From: Diphasiastrum complanatum
Lineage: Eukaryota; Streptophyta; Lycopodiopsida; Lycopodiales; Lycopodiaceae
Direction: 5' to 3'
Assembly: GCA_029204225.1 (NCBI GenBank)
Contig: CM055098.1
Coordinates: forward strand, 6,647,746 to 6,711,745
Length of the DNA stretch: 64,000 bases
Shown here one piece after another: positions 11,226 through 23,166 of the stretch (position 1 is the first letter of the stretch; the number at the start of each line of letters is the position of its first letter). The notes under the pieces are model-generated. The model saw only the letters and a list, made by a program, of their open reading frames with translations, did no database searches and was not told the origin of the DNA. The translations under genes were made by a program, and so were the position numbers.

Positions 11226-13044
11226 TCAATAATACACATAAGGGTCTGGTGGCCATATCAGATAACCTTGTTCATTGACAATTTGGTAGTCAAGGCATTC
11301 CATAGGAGGATCCCAAGATAAATCTTGCTGATATAATGGATCTTCATATATCGGCGCAACTGGTCTTAATGTCATAGACTCACCCAAATCATAATGTGGA
11401 TAGGACGTGTTTGCTTGATGCTCTTGTATGTCCAGGTATTTGAAGTATGCATCAGCCTGATGACTTTCCTTAGTAGTCAATATCATAGATTTAGGACAAG
11501 GCTTTATCATTGTAGGTTCTGGTTCTTGTTGTACAATTGGCCATTTTGGGCTTGGATTCCCTAGATTTGGCCTTTGAAGAATGGATATACCCCAAATTGG
11601 CATTGATTTGGGGGTCTGTTGAATTGTGGAACAATTAGACTTTGGTTGAATCTTGTTCGTTGAGGGGCAATCATCAACTTTAGTCTTCTCTTGGTCATTG
11701 CACTTTCCCGTTGAAGGCTACGTGATGGCACTTTTTCTTGGATCTTGTGTTGAATTGCCTTCAAATTGCCCTGTTGACGCTAGTCCCCTTTGTAATTCAT
11801 CACTAAGAATTCTTCGCATTGAGTGCGAAAAAAGCCCTGACGAAATCTGCTGGAGTTCCTCGGTTGCCCGAGTCTTGATTTCCTCGACAGTCATTGGCTT
11901 GATAAATTCTACCATATTTGTCTTCTATGATGGTTCTACTTGTTTGTCTGAGAATATCTTTGCGTACCTTGGAACTTTTGTCAGATTTTCTTCTTCGTCA
12001 CTCGCTTCATAACCTGGTGGCACTAAGACTTTTCTTTTGTAGTACGTTCAAGGTGGAAGGGTTACCATAGGTGCATGTCGGTCTACATAGGCCAAATGCC
12101 TCCTGGCTAATTGTGAATTTTTCATCGGGCAATCTCGGCATGGATGATTAACTCCGCATTGTGAACACGAGGGATCAAATGTTGACGGATCCCCTTGGTG
12201 TGGACATTCAGCACGTCGGAGTTTTCCTAAATGAGTGCAGTATGCCATCACCTCTAAGTTGATAGGCATACACCGGTAACAAATTCCCCTTAGCATCTTC
12301 CACAAAATAGACTGGTAGGCTGTTATGGTCCTCCATTGAATTCGGTGACATGCAAGAGGATATAACCAAAAATTCTACCTTGCCACTGTTTGTTGAAGAA
12401 ACTCGTGATTTAGATGGATCAATCTGACATCCACCCTTCTGGTGAGCTCCTTGTTGGCTTGATTCTGCTTCTGACCGTTGAACCGCTGGATCTTCCTATC
12501 AACATGCCTGTTGCTCTGTATTTTGTCCTTTTAACAAGCGCGGATTTTTGATTGGACACTTGGTACTTGGATGATCTCCAAAGCAGAAGATACATTCGTC
12601 CTTTTCAAAAAACTTAATAGAGCGAACATAAGCTTGTTGACAACTTAAAGTGCAAGGTTCTGGGTCTTCCGCTGCACTTGTTCTGCTTGACCTTGCTGCA
12701 CTTTGTTGCCTTGCATGGGGTTCCATTCTTGTTGGATCATTGCTCGTTGTCGACCTTTGTTCCTCTGACTCCCCATCCAGATAGGGAAAATCCTTCTTCC
12801 CAAGTGAGAATTCCATCTTGGCAGCATCCTTATAGAGTTGTACAGGTGACGCATAAGATGCTAATTCTGCCATACCAGATCTGATCCTTTTGGGCAGTCC
12901 AGCATAGTATTTTGCCATGACGATCTGTTCAAGAATCGGTGGATTACAATCCTTCACTAGATAATAGATCCGATAGGTGTAGTCGCGGATTGTTTCAGTA
13001 GGGAACTTTTTGAATTTCAAAGATCCTACAAGGGCGGTCTCCAT
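11226..13044 (-). pseudogene. Gag-like polyprotein of element D1
   Basis: The only coding block of element D. From 13044: a retrotransposon gag-type helical region (RDYTYRIYYLVKDC, IVMAKYYAGLPKRIR), a zinc knuckle CIFCFGDHPSTKC near 12590, a second knuckle CSQCGVNHPCRDC near 12140, a linker with a predicted helix (SDELQRGLAS near 11800), and a Pro/Tyr-rich tail ending WPPDPYVYY at 11226. Both knuckles have C-x2-C-x3-H-x4-C spacing, one residue shorter than the usual C-x2-C-x4-H-x4-C. The D2 copy ends at the same stop with PPDPYGYY, so the C-terminus is real. Several frame breaks are present. Only 187 bp separate it from the 3' LTR, so there is no room for pol. It would package RNA and rely on pol supplied elsewhere. 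Confidence 0.7.
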
Positions 13045-13752
13045 AGTTCAGCACTAGAATGTCGCAAAGTAGTTGGTTGGTGAATTGCTTCAAGATTCGC
13101 TCAATGACTCTGGTGTTCCAACTTTGTTTTTTTTTTTTTTGAAGTGGAAGAAGAAAAAGAAGAGGAGAAAGGAATCAAGAAAAGAGGGATCCGTATGGAT
13201 GTGAACAGAAACAGAAATGGATTTAACAGATAACCACAATGAAAGTTATATTGTCAAGAGAATATGGAGATGGACAGAAGAGTGATGGATGGTTGGTATG
13301 GATGGTGGTGGAAACTGATTTTTCTTGGTACTGATCAACTTGATTTGCGGTTCATTCACTTGGTTCAATCTAGGGATGTTGGATCTTGATGGATATTGTG
13401 ACTACAACCTAGATTTGACAAGATCATATCAGTTTCAGTTGGCTAATAGTGTGATTTTAGCCCCTTTTCTTGGTTCTTTGTGTTTTTTTTTTTTGGTTGA
13501 GATTTCTTCATATCTGAGTGAATCTAACCTTCAACCTTCCTACAATAACTGTATCTACACCATTTCTAGACAATCTGAGTTCTTCAAGAGTTCTTGATGG
13601 ACAGATTTGTCAGGATCTTGAAAAAAACTCAGTTTCTTGGCACTTTATGGCACTTTTTCTTAGGTATTTCTAAATCTAAGCATTGGATCTTCACAAAAAT
13701 TTCACAATAGCCAGATATTGGTTAGATCTATCTAAAAATCTCTTTTCAAAGG
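13045..13752 (-). other. D1 leader next to gag
   Basis: Non-coding, conserved with 39490-40131 in D2 (shared CAAAGTAGTTGGTTGGTGAATTGC-type block, T-rich tracts, GGATCTTNACAAAAATTTCACA). On the minus strand it is the 5' untranslated leader immediately upstream of gag. Confidence 0.65.
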
Positions 13753-15300
13753 TTACATCCCAGCAGATCTCAAAAAATAATGGAAAAAGTGCATTTTTTT
13801 GGGGTCTTTTTGCAAAATTTTAAGCTTTTCTGGGAAAAAAACCCCCACAGACTAGTATAAATATGTATCTCAGTCAGATTCAGCTGCTCACCAAGCTGCG
13901 AGACTTACTTCCCAAGTAAACTCAAAAAATCTTGAAAAACGTGCATTTTTTGTGGTTTTCTTGCGAAATGTTACAATTTTCTGGGAAAAAACCCTATCAG
14001 ACTGGTCCACACTTGTATCTCAATCAGATTCAGCTGATCACCAAGCTGCAAGAGTTACTTCCCAAGGAAACTCAAAAAATCATGAAAAAAAGTGCATTTT
14101 TTGTGGTTTTTTTACAAAATTTTAAGATTTTCTGGGAACAAACACTTGCAGACTGGTATGAACTTGTATCTCAGTCAAATCTAGTTGCTCATTAAGCTGC
14201 AATAGTTATTTCCCAAAGAAACTTAAAAAAATCTTGAAAAAAGTGCATTTTTTTGGGGTTTGTTTGCAAAATTTTAAGATTTTCTGGGAACAAACCCTCA
14301 AAGACTTTTATGCACTTGTATCTCAGTTAGATTCAGTTTTCCACCAATCTACATTAGCTACTTCCCAAGGAAACTCAAAAAATCTTGAAAAAGTGCATTT
14401 TTTTGGTGGTTTTTTTGCAAAATTTTAAGATTTTCTGGGAAAAAACCCTCAAAGACTAGTATGCACTTGTATCTCAGTCAGATTCACCTGTTCACCAAGC
14501 TGCCAGAGTTACTTCCCAAGGAAACTTAAAAAATCTTGTAAAAAGTCATTTTTTTGGGGTTTTTTTTGCAAAATTTTAAGATTTTTTGGGAAAAAACCCT
14601 CACAGACTGGTATGCACTTGTATCTCAGTTAGATTTAACTACTCACCAAGCTGCAAGAGTTACTTCCCTAGGAAACTCAAAAAATCTTGAAAAAACTGCA
14701 CTTTTTTGTGGTTTTTTGGCCAAATTTTGAGATTTTCTGGGAACTAATCTTTGCAGGCTGGTATGTGCTTGTATCTGAGTCAGATCCACTTGCTTACCAA
14801 GCTGCGAGAGTTACTTCTTAGAGAAACTCAAAATTTTGCTATTTGAGAAGGTTCTAGGCCACTTTTTGCTCTTGGGAACCTTCACAGGGGCACTTTTTTT
14901 GGGATCTAACTCTTGCAGACTTCTCTGTGTCCTTGTCTCAGTGAGATGGAACTTCACAGAGCTCTGTGAAGGTTACTTCCCAAGGAAACTCAAAAATTTG
15001 TTGTTTGAGAAGGTTCTAGTCCACTTTTTGCTCTTGGGAACCCTCACAGGGGCACTTTTTTTTGGATCTAGCCCTCGCAGACTTCTCTGTGTCCTGGTCT
15101 CAGTGAGAAGGAACTTCAGAGAGCTCTGCAAAGGTTAGTTTTGAGTTTTGAAATTTTTTTTGAATTTTACAAAGGATTTTTGAAATTTTTTTGGGTTTTT
15201 CTCTGTTTTTTCAAAATCTGATGGGAACTAACCCTCACAGGCTTCTATGCAAGTCTGGGACAATACCCTGGAGCTGCTGCCAGTCATGCAAAGGTTCATG
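13753..15300. repeat. Tandem array, about 151-bp unit, in the D1 leader
   Basis: Ten units found by the anchor TTACTTCCCAAG at 13753, 13905, 14055, 14206, 14358, 14509, 14660, 14811, 14973 and 15135. Spacing is 150-152 bp for the first seven intervals and 162 bp for the last two; the final unit is degenerate. Each unit repeats CTCAAAAAATCTTGAAAAA, GTGCATTTTTT, TTTTCTGGGAAAAAACCCT and TGTATCTCAGTCAGATT. No coding potential is visible. Confidence 0.9.
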
Positions 15301-15486
15301 TCCATTGGTTTTTGAGAAATCAAAATTTGATGAGATTTTGCCTCTCTTTTTCCCTCCAAAAACAGATTTTGAGCTTTTCTTCTAATTTTTATGGATTTTA
15401 TGGATTGTTGAAGGGATTGGGTGCTTGGATATGATCCTCCTACCCCACAATCTCTCCCTATAGTTGAAACAAACAAAAAAATCACG

Positions 15487-16101
15487 AAAAAACCTGATCT
15501 AAGCTATGTGGTTGGTAAACTAACTCAATTCATGCAAGATCCTAGTGAGGCTCATTGGAAGCTAGGAAAGAGAGTACCAAGATACCTCTCGGGATCTAGA
15601 GATTTTGGCATCTGGTATAAAGGATCTTCACCTAACCTTTGTGGTTTCTCAGATTCAGATTTTGTAGGTGATTAAATGGATAGGAAGTCAACAAGTTTCT
15701 TTGCAATATATCTTGGAGAGGGAGCTATCTCATGGCTATCAAAGAAGCAACCTACTATCTCTCTATCTTCCACTGAGGCCGAGTACAAGGCATTGACAAC
15801 ATGCACCAAGGAGATGCTTTGGATAAAGAGGATGCCATTGGATCTTCACTTGCTGGATTCTAAGAAGACACCAATCATCTATTGTGACAACCTTTCAGCC
15901 CAAAGCTTGGCAACCAATCCAGTTTTCCATGCTAGAAGCAAGCACATTGAGATTGCTCATCACTTTGTGAGGGATCAAGTCATTGCCAAAGAGGTGAAGC
16001 TTCAACATGTCTCTTCATTGGAGTGTGTGGCTGATATCTTCACCAAACCATTGGGAAAGGACCTGTATTATAAGCATAGATCTAATCTTGAAATGTGTTA
16101 A
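15487..16101 (+). pseudogene. Copia E RT tail and RNase H (inverted piece)
   Basis: Starts abruptly at KPDLSYVVGKLTQFM, the motif that should follow LMWLxIT, which ends the minus-strand piece at 16981. It continues through RNase H: GFSDSDFVGD, AISWLSKKQPTISLSSTEAEY, LWIKRMP, IYCDNLSAQSLATNP, RSKHIEIAHHFVRDQ and ADIFTKPLGKD, ending at a natural stop. One TAA at 15673-15675 replaces a Lys codon. A purine-rich tract (GAAGAGGGGA) and the LTR at 16142 follow. This is the missing C-terminus of the element whose front lies on the opposite strand. Confidence 0.9.
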
Positions 16102-16141
16102 AGATCTATGTTAAAACTAGCATCCAATGTTGAAGAGGGGA

Positions 16142-16795
16142 TGTGAAAATTGTCAACAATTCCTAGTTAGTTTGAGGCCTAAATTGGCAATTTTTGTACA
16201 TAGTTTTGGATCTAACCTTTCACACATGTGAAAGAGGCCTAGATACTTTTATTCTAGTATATATTTCATATTAAAGAAGTCCCAAACTTCAGGACCTTCG
16301 AAATGACACCAAAATCACGTTATTTGGACATATAGGTCAAAATTGGCTATTTTACGCTCTGGTATCTTAAAATTGGGCCCTAAGTTCTAGAGAGAGGAGA
16401 GAGAGTCATCTCTCTCACCTTTATTAGGATGAAATTCATGGAGAACAGGTTGGAGAAACTTATTGTATTGTTGAGAGAGATCAATAGATCATTGTCATAG
16501 TTTCTTCCTCCATTGAGAGCATTGCTTTGTGTATTGTCTTCAAGCTTTTGTGTATGATCTTAAGAGGTTTCCAAAAGTGGTAGCCTGCTGTTGTAGGGCT
16601 GGTATGCTGTTGTTTTTGGTTTCCATCAGTACCTTTTATTAGTTTCTTTTGTCTCTTGAATGCTTTGTCAAGTTCATGTGTATCAAAGGTAGCATTAGGA
16701 TGCTTTGCCATTTCTAGCTTTTGTAGCTTGTTGTGCAAAGATCTTAGCCAAGTATTTTGGGAGTCTGGATCCATTCAAGATCCACTTTTTTCACA
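16142..16795 (+). repeat. 3' LTR of Copia E, plus orientation
   Basis: 654 bp, TGTGAAAA...TTTTTTCACA, followed by TGCTA (16796-16800). Nearly identical in reverse to 19759-20413; a hand comparison of the first 130 bp showed 3 differences. It contains the near-palindrome TTTCACACATGTGAAA. Confidence 0.9.
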
Positions 16796-16980
16796 TGCTA
16801 AATTGACGACACAAGAGTGGCGCCGTTGCCGGGGAGCGCCACACACTCGTTTCGCCGCATAGTTTTATTAATCTCTTCCTCTCTCTCCCTCTCTCTTTTC
16901 TTCTCTCTCACCATTCATTTTCACCAAAAAATCAAATTTTAGGGTAGAATAGTGTGAGTAGTGTTAGTTTTTGCCGTGAT
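16796..16980 (+). other. Displaced end of the D1 5' LTR, Asp PBS and leader
   Basis: After the duplication TGCTA, the segment AATTGACGACACAAGAG (16801-16817) matches the end of LTR D in reverse orientation. Next comes TGGCGCCGTTGCCGGGGA (16818-16835), an 18-base complement of the plant tRNA-Asp 3' end, and then a pyrimidine-rich leader. This identifies the segment as the PBS region of D1, lying inverted relative to the rest of D1. Confidence 0.8.
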
Positions 16981-18654
16981 GGCTAACCACATAAGAGATC
17001 CTATGAGCTTTCTATAGAGAGTAATGTCCTTGAAGGATCTTTCATTACCTCTTATAGATAGCTTTACATTTGATTCCATAGGAGTAGAAAGTACTTTGCA
17101 ATTTTTCATATGGAATCTTTTTAGAATAGAGTTAGAATACTTCTCTTGACAAATGAAAGTAGAATTAGAAGTCCTGACAATCTCTATTCCTAAGATATAG
17201 TGAAGCTTACCAAGATCTTGTATCTCAAACTTACTTTTAAGTGCCATCTTGATGTCATCTATATCTTCATTGCTATCACCACTTAAGATTATGTCATCAA
17301 CATAGATCAAAAGCAAAGTGATGTCACCATTATCATTCAATCTAAAGTAGAGAGAATGATCATACTCACTCATGATGAACTTTTGAGAGAGTAAGAAGGA
17401 ATTGAGCTTAGCATACCAACTTCTTGGTGCTTGCTTAAGCCCATACAAGCTCTTTTGTAGGAAACACACATGATTAGGCTCATCATGTGAAACATAGCCC
17501 TCGGGTTGCTCCATGTAGATTTCCTCTTCAAGATCACCATTCAAAAAAGCATTAGTAACATCCATTTGCCACATGTCCCAACCATAAAGAGTTGCAAGAG
17601 AGATAAGGGTTTGAATTGTTACCATCTTTGCAACGGGTGCAAAGGTCTCATCATAGTCAATGCCATACTCTTGAGCATACCCTTTTGCCACCAATCTTGC
17701 CTTGTACCTTTTGATTGATCCATCTTCTTTTGTCTTGATCTTGAAGATCCACTTACACCCAATTGCCTTCTTGCCTTTTGGAAGTTCCACCAACCTCCAA
17801 GTGTTGTTCTTGATGAGTGCTTGATGCTCATGATCCATGGCTTGGATCCATTCCTCCTTTTGAATTGCTTCACCTACACAAGTTGGTTCATCAAAAGAGT
17901 TAAGAAAAGCAAAGTTAGAGTTCTCCACCACTTGCTTTTCTTTTTCATCATAGGTTAGCCTTGATGGCTTAGTCCTTTGCTTTTGAGTCCTCCTTGAAGG
18001 TTTCTTTGGAGTGGCATCTCCACCTTCATCCAAGACATCTTGCACATCATGATGATTAGTAGGCACATCAACATCATCATCAACATTGACAACATTGGAA
18101 ACATTCTCTTCATGAAAGATGACATCCCTACTTATGACAACTTTATTCGTAGAAGGAATGTACACTTTGTAAGCCTTTCTTACTTCACTATAGCCAACAA
18201 ACACACCCTTCTTTGATGAAGGATCTTCTTTAGTTCTATCATCAAGAGTGATGTTGACAAAACAAGTACAACCAAAGATCCTACAATGCTTGACACTCGA
18301 CCTCCTACCATAGAGAACCTCAAAGGGAGTCTTACCATTCAAAGAAGCACTTGTCCTCCTATTACAAAGATAGTTAGCATATGCTAAAGCTTCCCCCCAA
18401 TAGGACTTAGCAAAATTAGCATGTAGTCTCATTGCCTTGGCACATTCACAAAGGGTTCTATTCTTCTTTTCTTCCACTCCATTCTGTTGTGGAGTCTGAG
18501 GACTAGAGTACTCTCTCTTAATCCCATGTGCTATGCAAAAATCTTTGAACTTATTTGAAGTGTATTCCCCTCCATTATCTGATCTCAAGCATTTGATCTT
18601 TGTATTGAATTGATTTTTCACTTCATTCTTAAACTTGACAAATGTAGCAAACAC
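16939..18654 (-). CDS. Copia E integrase-reverse transcriptase fragment
   Basis: 571-codon open frame, the longest in the window. It holds the integrase core (KCLRSDNGGEYTSNKFKDF, QQNGVEEKKNRTLCECAKA), the integrase tail (FGCTCFV, GVFVGYSE, SRDVIFHEE), a charged linker, then [65 protein letters not shown] and an intact YVDD near 17300. Homology extends upstream to about 18720. After LMWLAIT at 16981 the last 14 codons are D1 leader read in frame, not Copia. Gag, protease and the first integrase Asp are missing. The continuation is on the plus strand at 15487. Confidence 0.9.
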   Translation of the reverse strand: MFATFVKFKNEVKNQFNTKIKCLRSDNGGEYTSNKFKDFCIAHGIKREYSSPQTPQQNGVEEKKNRTLCECAKAMRLHANFAKSYWGEALAYANYLCNRRTSASLNGKTPFEVLYGRRSSVKHCRIFGCTCFVNITLDDRTKEDPSSKKGVFVGYSEVRKAYKVYIPSTNKVVISRDVIFHEENVSNVVNVDDDVDVPTNHHDVQDVLDEGGDATPKKPSRRTQKQRTKPSRLTYDEKEKQVVENSNFAFLNSFDEPTCVGEAIQKEEWIQAMDHEHQALIKNNTWRLVELPKGKKAIGCKWIFKIKTKEDGSIKRYKARLVAKGYAQEYGIDYDETFAPVAKMVTIQTLISLATLYGWDMWQMDVTNAFLNGDLEEEIYMEQPEGYVSHDEPNHVCFLQKSLYGLKQAPRSWYAKLNSFLLSQKFIMSEYDHSLYFRLNDNGDITLLLIYVDDIILSGDSNEDIDDIKMALKSKFEIQDLGKLHYILGIEIVRTSNSTFICQEKYSNSILKRFHMKNCKVLSTPMESNVKLSIRGNERSFKDITLYRKLIGSLMWLAITAKTNTTHTILP

Positions 18655-18720
18655 TTCATCCTTGGTTTTAAGAAGATAGACCCAAGTATACCTACTAAAG
18701 TCATCTCTCAGAAGATCTAG

Positions 18721-19746
18721 GACCCTAAAACACTTCTATCTTGAACCTGGCTGGTTTCCAAGCATAGAAAGGAAGATTGAAAACAAATGCAACACTTTGC
18801 ACACACTTAGAATGGATTACAAACTCAAACCAACCTGAACACGCTCTTGCTTAAGCTCTCAAACTTTCCAGCAAGTGACCAAATCAAGTTATGGTGTGAA
18901 GAGTTACTTGCATTCTTAGAAAATACAAAAGACTAGGCTGCCAAGAATACCTAGAATTGAACAAACTTGATCAACACACTAAGATATTGATTCAACCTGT
19001 AAAACCACACTTCTAAAAGTTTATAGACTCCAACAAGTGATAAATACAAGCTTTAGAGGTGAATGAAAGAGCACATTTAGTGAATCACAAGACTAGCTTC
19101 ACTAGCTTGTCAAATCTTGGTGTTTAGATGTAGATCTAAGATCACTTCACATGAGAATGTTCCTCAACCTGTTAAGAACCTGAAAACACATTTGCATAAT
19201 GGTTAAAAACTTCCAGCAAATGCTCCAATCAAATTACATTAGGAGAGTTACGTACATGCTCAACAAAGTACACCAAAATTTATGCAAAAGATTGTTGACA
19301 ATCTGTTCACCCAAAAGGGGATCTTTCATCCAAGTGGGAGATTTGCTCAGCCTTTTGGAGACATATAAAATCCCTCAAAGATTATTTGTCATCCACTTAA
19401 GGAGAAGGTTCATCCACTTAAGGAGAGTTTTCATCCACAAAGGAGAGTGTTCATCCACAGAAGTGGAGATTGTCAACAATACATTGAACAGAACATTGTT
19501 AGTATTGAATATGCACAAGCCTCACAATCAACAAATGATTAGGTGTTATGATCCAATCCAAAATAGTTTCTTCTCAGCCTTTGATCTTCAATAGACCTGA
19601 AATATGCTTTTGATCCACAAGTTCAACTCACAAAACAAAGGTTAGTAAGATTTTATCAACAATGCAATGCATAATCATGCTAGAACTTGATCAAACATCC
19701 AAATATCACCATAGATGGAAACCTTACTAAAAATAATAGCCAACTA
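18721..19746 (-). other. Copia E leader region, no gene
   Basis: Lies between the E primer-binding site and the truncated integrase. No gag could be found; a deletion probably joined the leader to integrase near 18720. Near 19383-19465 a short motif TTCATCCACTTAAGGAGA is repeated about four times with decay. Confidence 0.5.
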
Positions 19747-19758
19747 GCTCTGATACCA
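19747..19758 (-). other. Copia E primer-binding site (tRNA-iMet)
   Basis: The minus strand reads TGGTATCAGAGC directly next to the LTR E end at 19759. Confidence 0.85.
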
Positions 19759-20413
19759 TGTGAAAAAAGTGGATCTTGAATGGATCCAAACTCCCAATAT
19801 ACTTGGCTAAGATCTTTGCACAACAAGCTACAAAAGCTAGAAATGGCAAAGCATCCTAATGCTACATTTGATACACATGAACTTGACAAAGCATTCAAGA
19901 GACAAAAGAAACTAATAAAAGGTACTGATGGCAGCCAAAAACAACACCATACCAGCAGTACAACAACAACCTAGCACTTTTGAAAACCTCTTAAGATCAT
20001 ACACAAAAGCTTGAAGACAATACACAAAGCAATGCTCTCAATGGAGGAAGAAACTGTGACAATGATCTATTGATCTCTCTCAACAATACAATAGGTTTCT
20101 CCAACCTGTTCTCCATGAGTTTCAGCCTAATATAGGTGAGAGAAATGACTCTCTCTCCTCTCTCTAGAACTTAGGACCCAATTTTAGGACACCAGTAGCC
20201 TAAAATAGCCAATTTTGACCTATATGTCCAGATAACATGATTTTGGTGTCATTTCGAAGGTCCTGAAGTTTGGGACTTCTTTAATATGAAATATATACTA
20301 AAATAAAAGTATCTAGGCCTCTTTCACATGTGTGAAAGGTTAGATCCAAAACTATGTACAAAAATTGCCAATTTAGGCCTCAAACTAGCTAGGAAATGTT
20401 GACAATTTTCACA
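19759..20413 (-). repeat. 5' LTR of Copia E
   Basis: 655 bp, minus orientation, with TGTGAAAA / TTTTCACA ends. The outer flank TAGCA (20414-20418) is the reverse complement of the TGCTA beside the other LTR, so in element orientation both flanks read TGCTA. The insertion sits inside LTR D of D1. Confidence 0.9.
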
Positions 20414-21214
<801 letters not shown>

Positions 21215-21694
21215 TCTGCTCGTTGGCAGAGTTTCACGCACAACTCTAGTATTTTTACTTTTCTTCTCTACTCGTTACGTCTCTCTCTGTCACTTATAGA
21301 TCTCTATTTTCTATTAATTTTTGTGATCCAGAAAGAATCGTTTATACCTCCACTGTGTGGAGTCTTACAAGACAGTAGACGTAGAATCACAAGACTAATT
21401 AACGCTAATCAACTAGTTAGTTAGCCTTAGTTGTTGCTGTTTGTTTTAGCTGGGCGTGAAGCCCATTGAGCTACCAGCTGGCAGTGCAAAAGATTCTTCT
21501 TCGTTTGTTTCGTAGTTTTTGTTTTGCGTCCCTTTGCGATTTGTGGTCTTGGAGGTGTATTTACAATCCACGAATAATTCGCAAATCGTTCGTGCTTTGA
21601 ATCAAGGGATGTTGACTGTTGCGAATTATTCTCGTTCGACTTTTGTTTCTTGTTTGTGCTACGACAAAGTTGCAGGAGGTCACCATTTCTGACA
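21215..21694 (-). repeat. Proximal part of the Copia C 3' LTR
   Basis: Minus-strand LTR start TGTCAGAAATGGTGACCTCC at 21694, preceded by the purine-rich tract TTTCAAGAGGGGG. Aligns with 26030-26580 of the 5' LTR. It ends at TCTGC (21215), the D1 target site. Confidence 0.85.
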
Positions 21695-21719
21695 CCCCCT
21701 CTTGAAACTTGCAGCTTTG

Positions 21720-23166
21720 TTCATTTAATCCATTTGCCCTTCTTTGCTTGGCAAAGAGTGGCTTGTTGAGCGGCTTTGTGAACAGATCTGCAAATATATT
21801 TTCTGATTTAATATGCTGGACCTGGAGCTCTCCTTTCGAGATCAAATCTCGGATGTGATGGTACTTCAGAGGTATGTGCTTTGTCTTGGAATGGAAGACG
21901 AGATTCTGGAACAGATAGATGGCACTCTGAGAGTCCATCATCATCATGCTTGGCCCTTCTTGTGGTATCCCGATTGTCTCCAACATCATTTGTAGCCACA
22001 CTACCTCATTTGCCACTTTTGAGACTGCAACATACTCAGCTTCGCAAGAGGATTGAGCTACCAAGGTTTGCTTTTTGCATATCCAACTGATTGCAGTTCC
22101 GCACGCTATTGTACATCCTCCAGTAATGGACTTGTTGTCATCTTTGTAGCTCACCCAGTTCGCATTTTTGTTTTCAGCTTTGTAGGTTAATCCAATATTC
22201 TGGGTACCCTGCAGATACTGTAGAATTTGCTGGCCATTTGCCAATGTGTCATACCAGGATTTGAGGAGAATTGGCTCAATGCATAAACAGAGAAAGCCAG
22301 ATCGGGTTTGGTATAGATTGTCAAGTACATTAGACTACCGATTAAGTTCTGGTAGGGTATACCTGCCATCTTTTGTTCTTCATCTTCCATTTTTGGGCAA
22401 TCCTCGTGAGCTTGGCTCCAACTATCATTGATGTAGCTTTCTCTTTGCAATCCATCATGTGGTACTGCTTTAGCACTTTTCTGGCATATTTTGACTGACT
22501 CAAGTGCATTTCACCCTTTGTTTGATCTTTTCTGATCTCCAGCCCTAGGCATTTTTGTTGCTTCTCCAAGATCTGTGATTTCATAGCTTTTAGAAATCTG
22601 AATCTTCGTGTCTTTGATCAACATCAAAGAATTTTCTATCATCAACGAATCATCCACAAAAATGATCAGTATCACAAAATCCTTTCCTATTATTTTGATG
22701 TAGACATTACGGTCTGGCTGAGTAGAATTGAGGTCTAGAGACTTCAGAAGACCATCAAGCTTTTTGTACCAGGCTCGTGATGCCTGTTTTACACTGTAGA
22801 TGCATCTCTGCAATCGACAGACATATTGTCTATTGTCGGGGTCTTCATAGCCTTTAGGTTGCTTCATGAAGATTTCCTCCTCTAGATCTCCATGGAGAAA
22901 GGCTGTTTTCACATCAATCTAGTGAATTTCTAGATTGTAGTGTGTGACATATGCAAGGAGTAGCCTTATGCTTGTCATCTTGACTGTGGACGAATATGTG
23001 TCGAAATAGTCAACACCATATCTCTACATGTAGCCCTTCGCGACAAGCCTTGCTTTGTAACAGCCAATAGTGCCATCTGATTTCAACTTTTTCTTGTACA
23101 CTCACTTGCAGTTAACTACTTTTCTGTTTTCTGGCAGTGGCTCTAATGTCTATGCCTCGTTTTGCC
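21720..23166 (-). pseudogene. Copia C reverse transcriptase-RNase H, broken
   Basis: Minus strand from 23166: TIGCYKARLVAKGY, VKMTSIRLLLAYV, IDVKTAFLHGDLEEEIFMKQ, the intact active site FVDDSLMI near 22650, MHLSQSKYARKVL, IGSLMYLTIYTKPDLAF, then RNase H with GGCTIACGTAISWICKKQT, SSCEAEYVAVS, DSQSAIYLFQN, SKTKHIPLKYHHIRD and ADLFTKPLN. Breaks include frameshifts near 22550 and 22380-22240 and nonsense codons at positions expected to be Gln or Trp (TAG before RYGVDY, TAG in EIHxID, TGA in CKxVY). The open frame after RNase H runs on into the LTR, which is not coding. Confidence 0.85.

Noticed and set aside
13753-15300. CRISPR-like array
   Set aside because: Units are about 151 bp, adjacent without unique spacers, in a plant retrotransposon leader. 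It is a tandem repeat.
16939-18654. Copia E frame as a complete active pol
   Set aside because: It lacks gag, protease and the first integrase Asp, and its RNase H lies on the opposite strand.
21561-21720. Extension of Copia C RNase H past the polypurine tract
   Set aside because: The frame stays open into the LTR by chance; the tract and LTR start at 21694 mark the real end.
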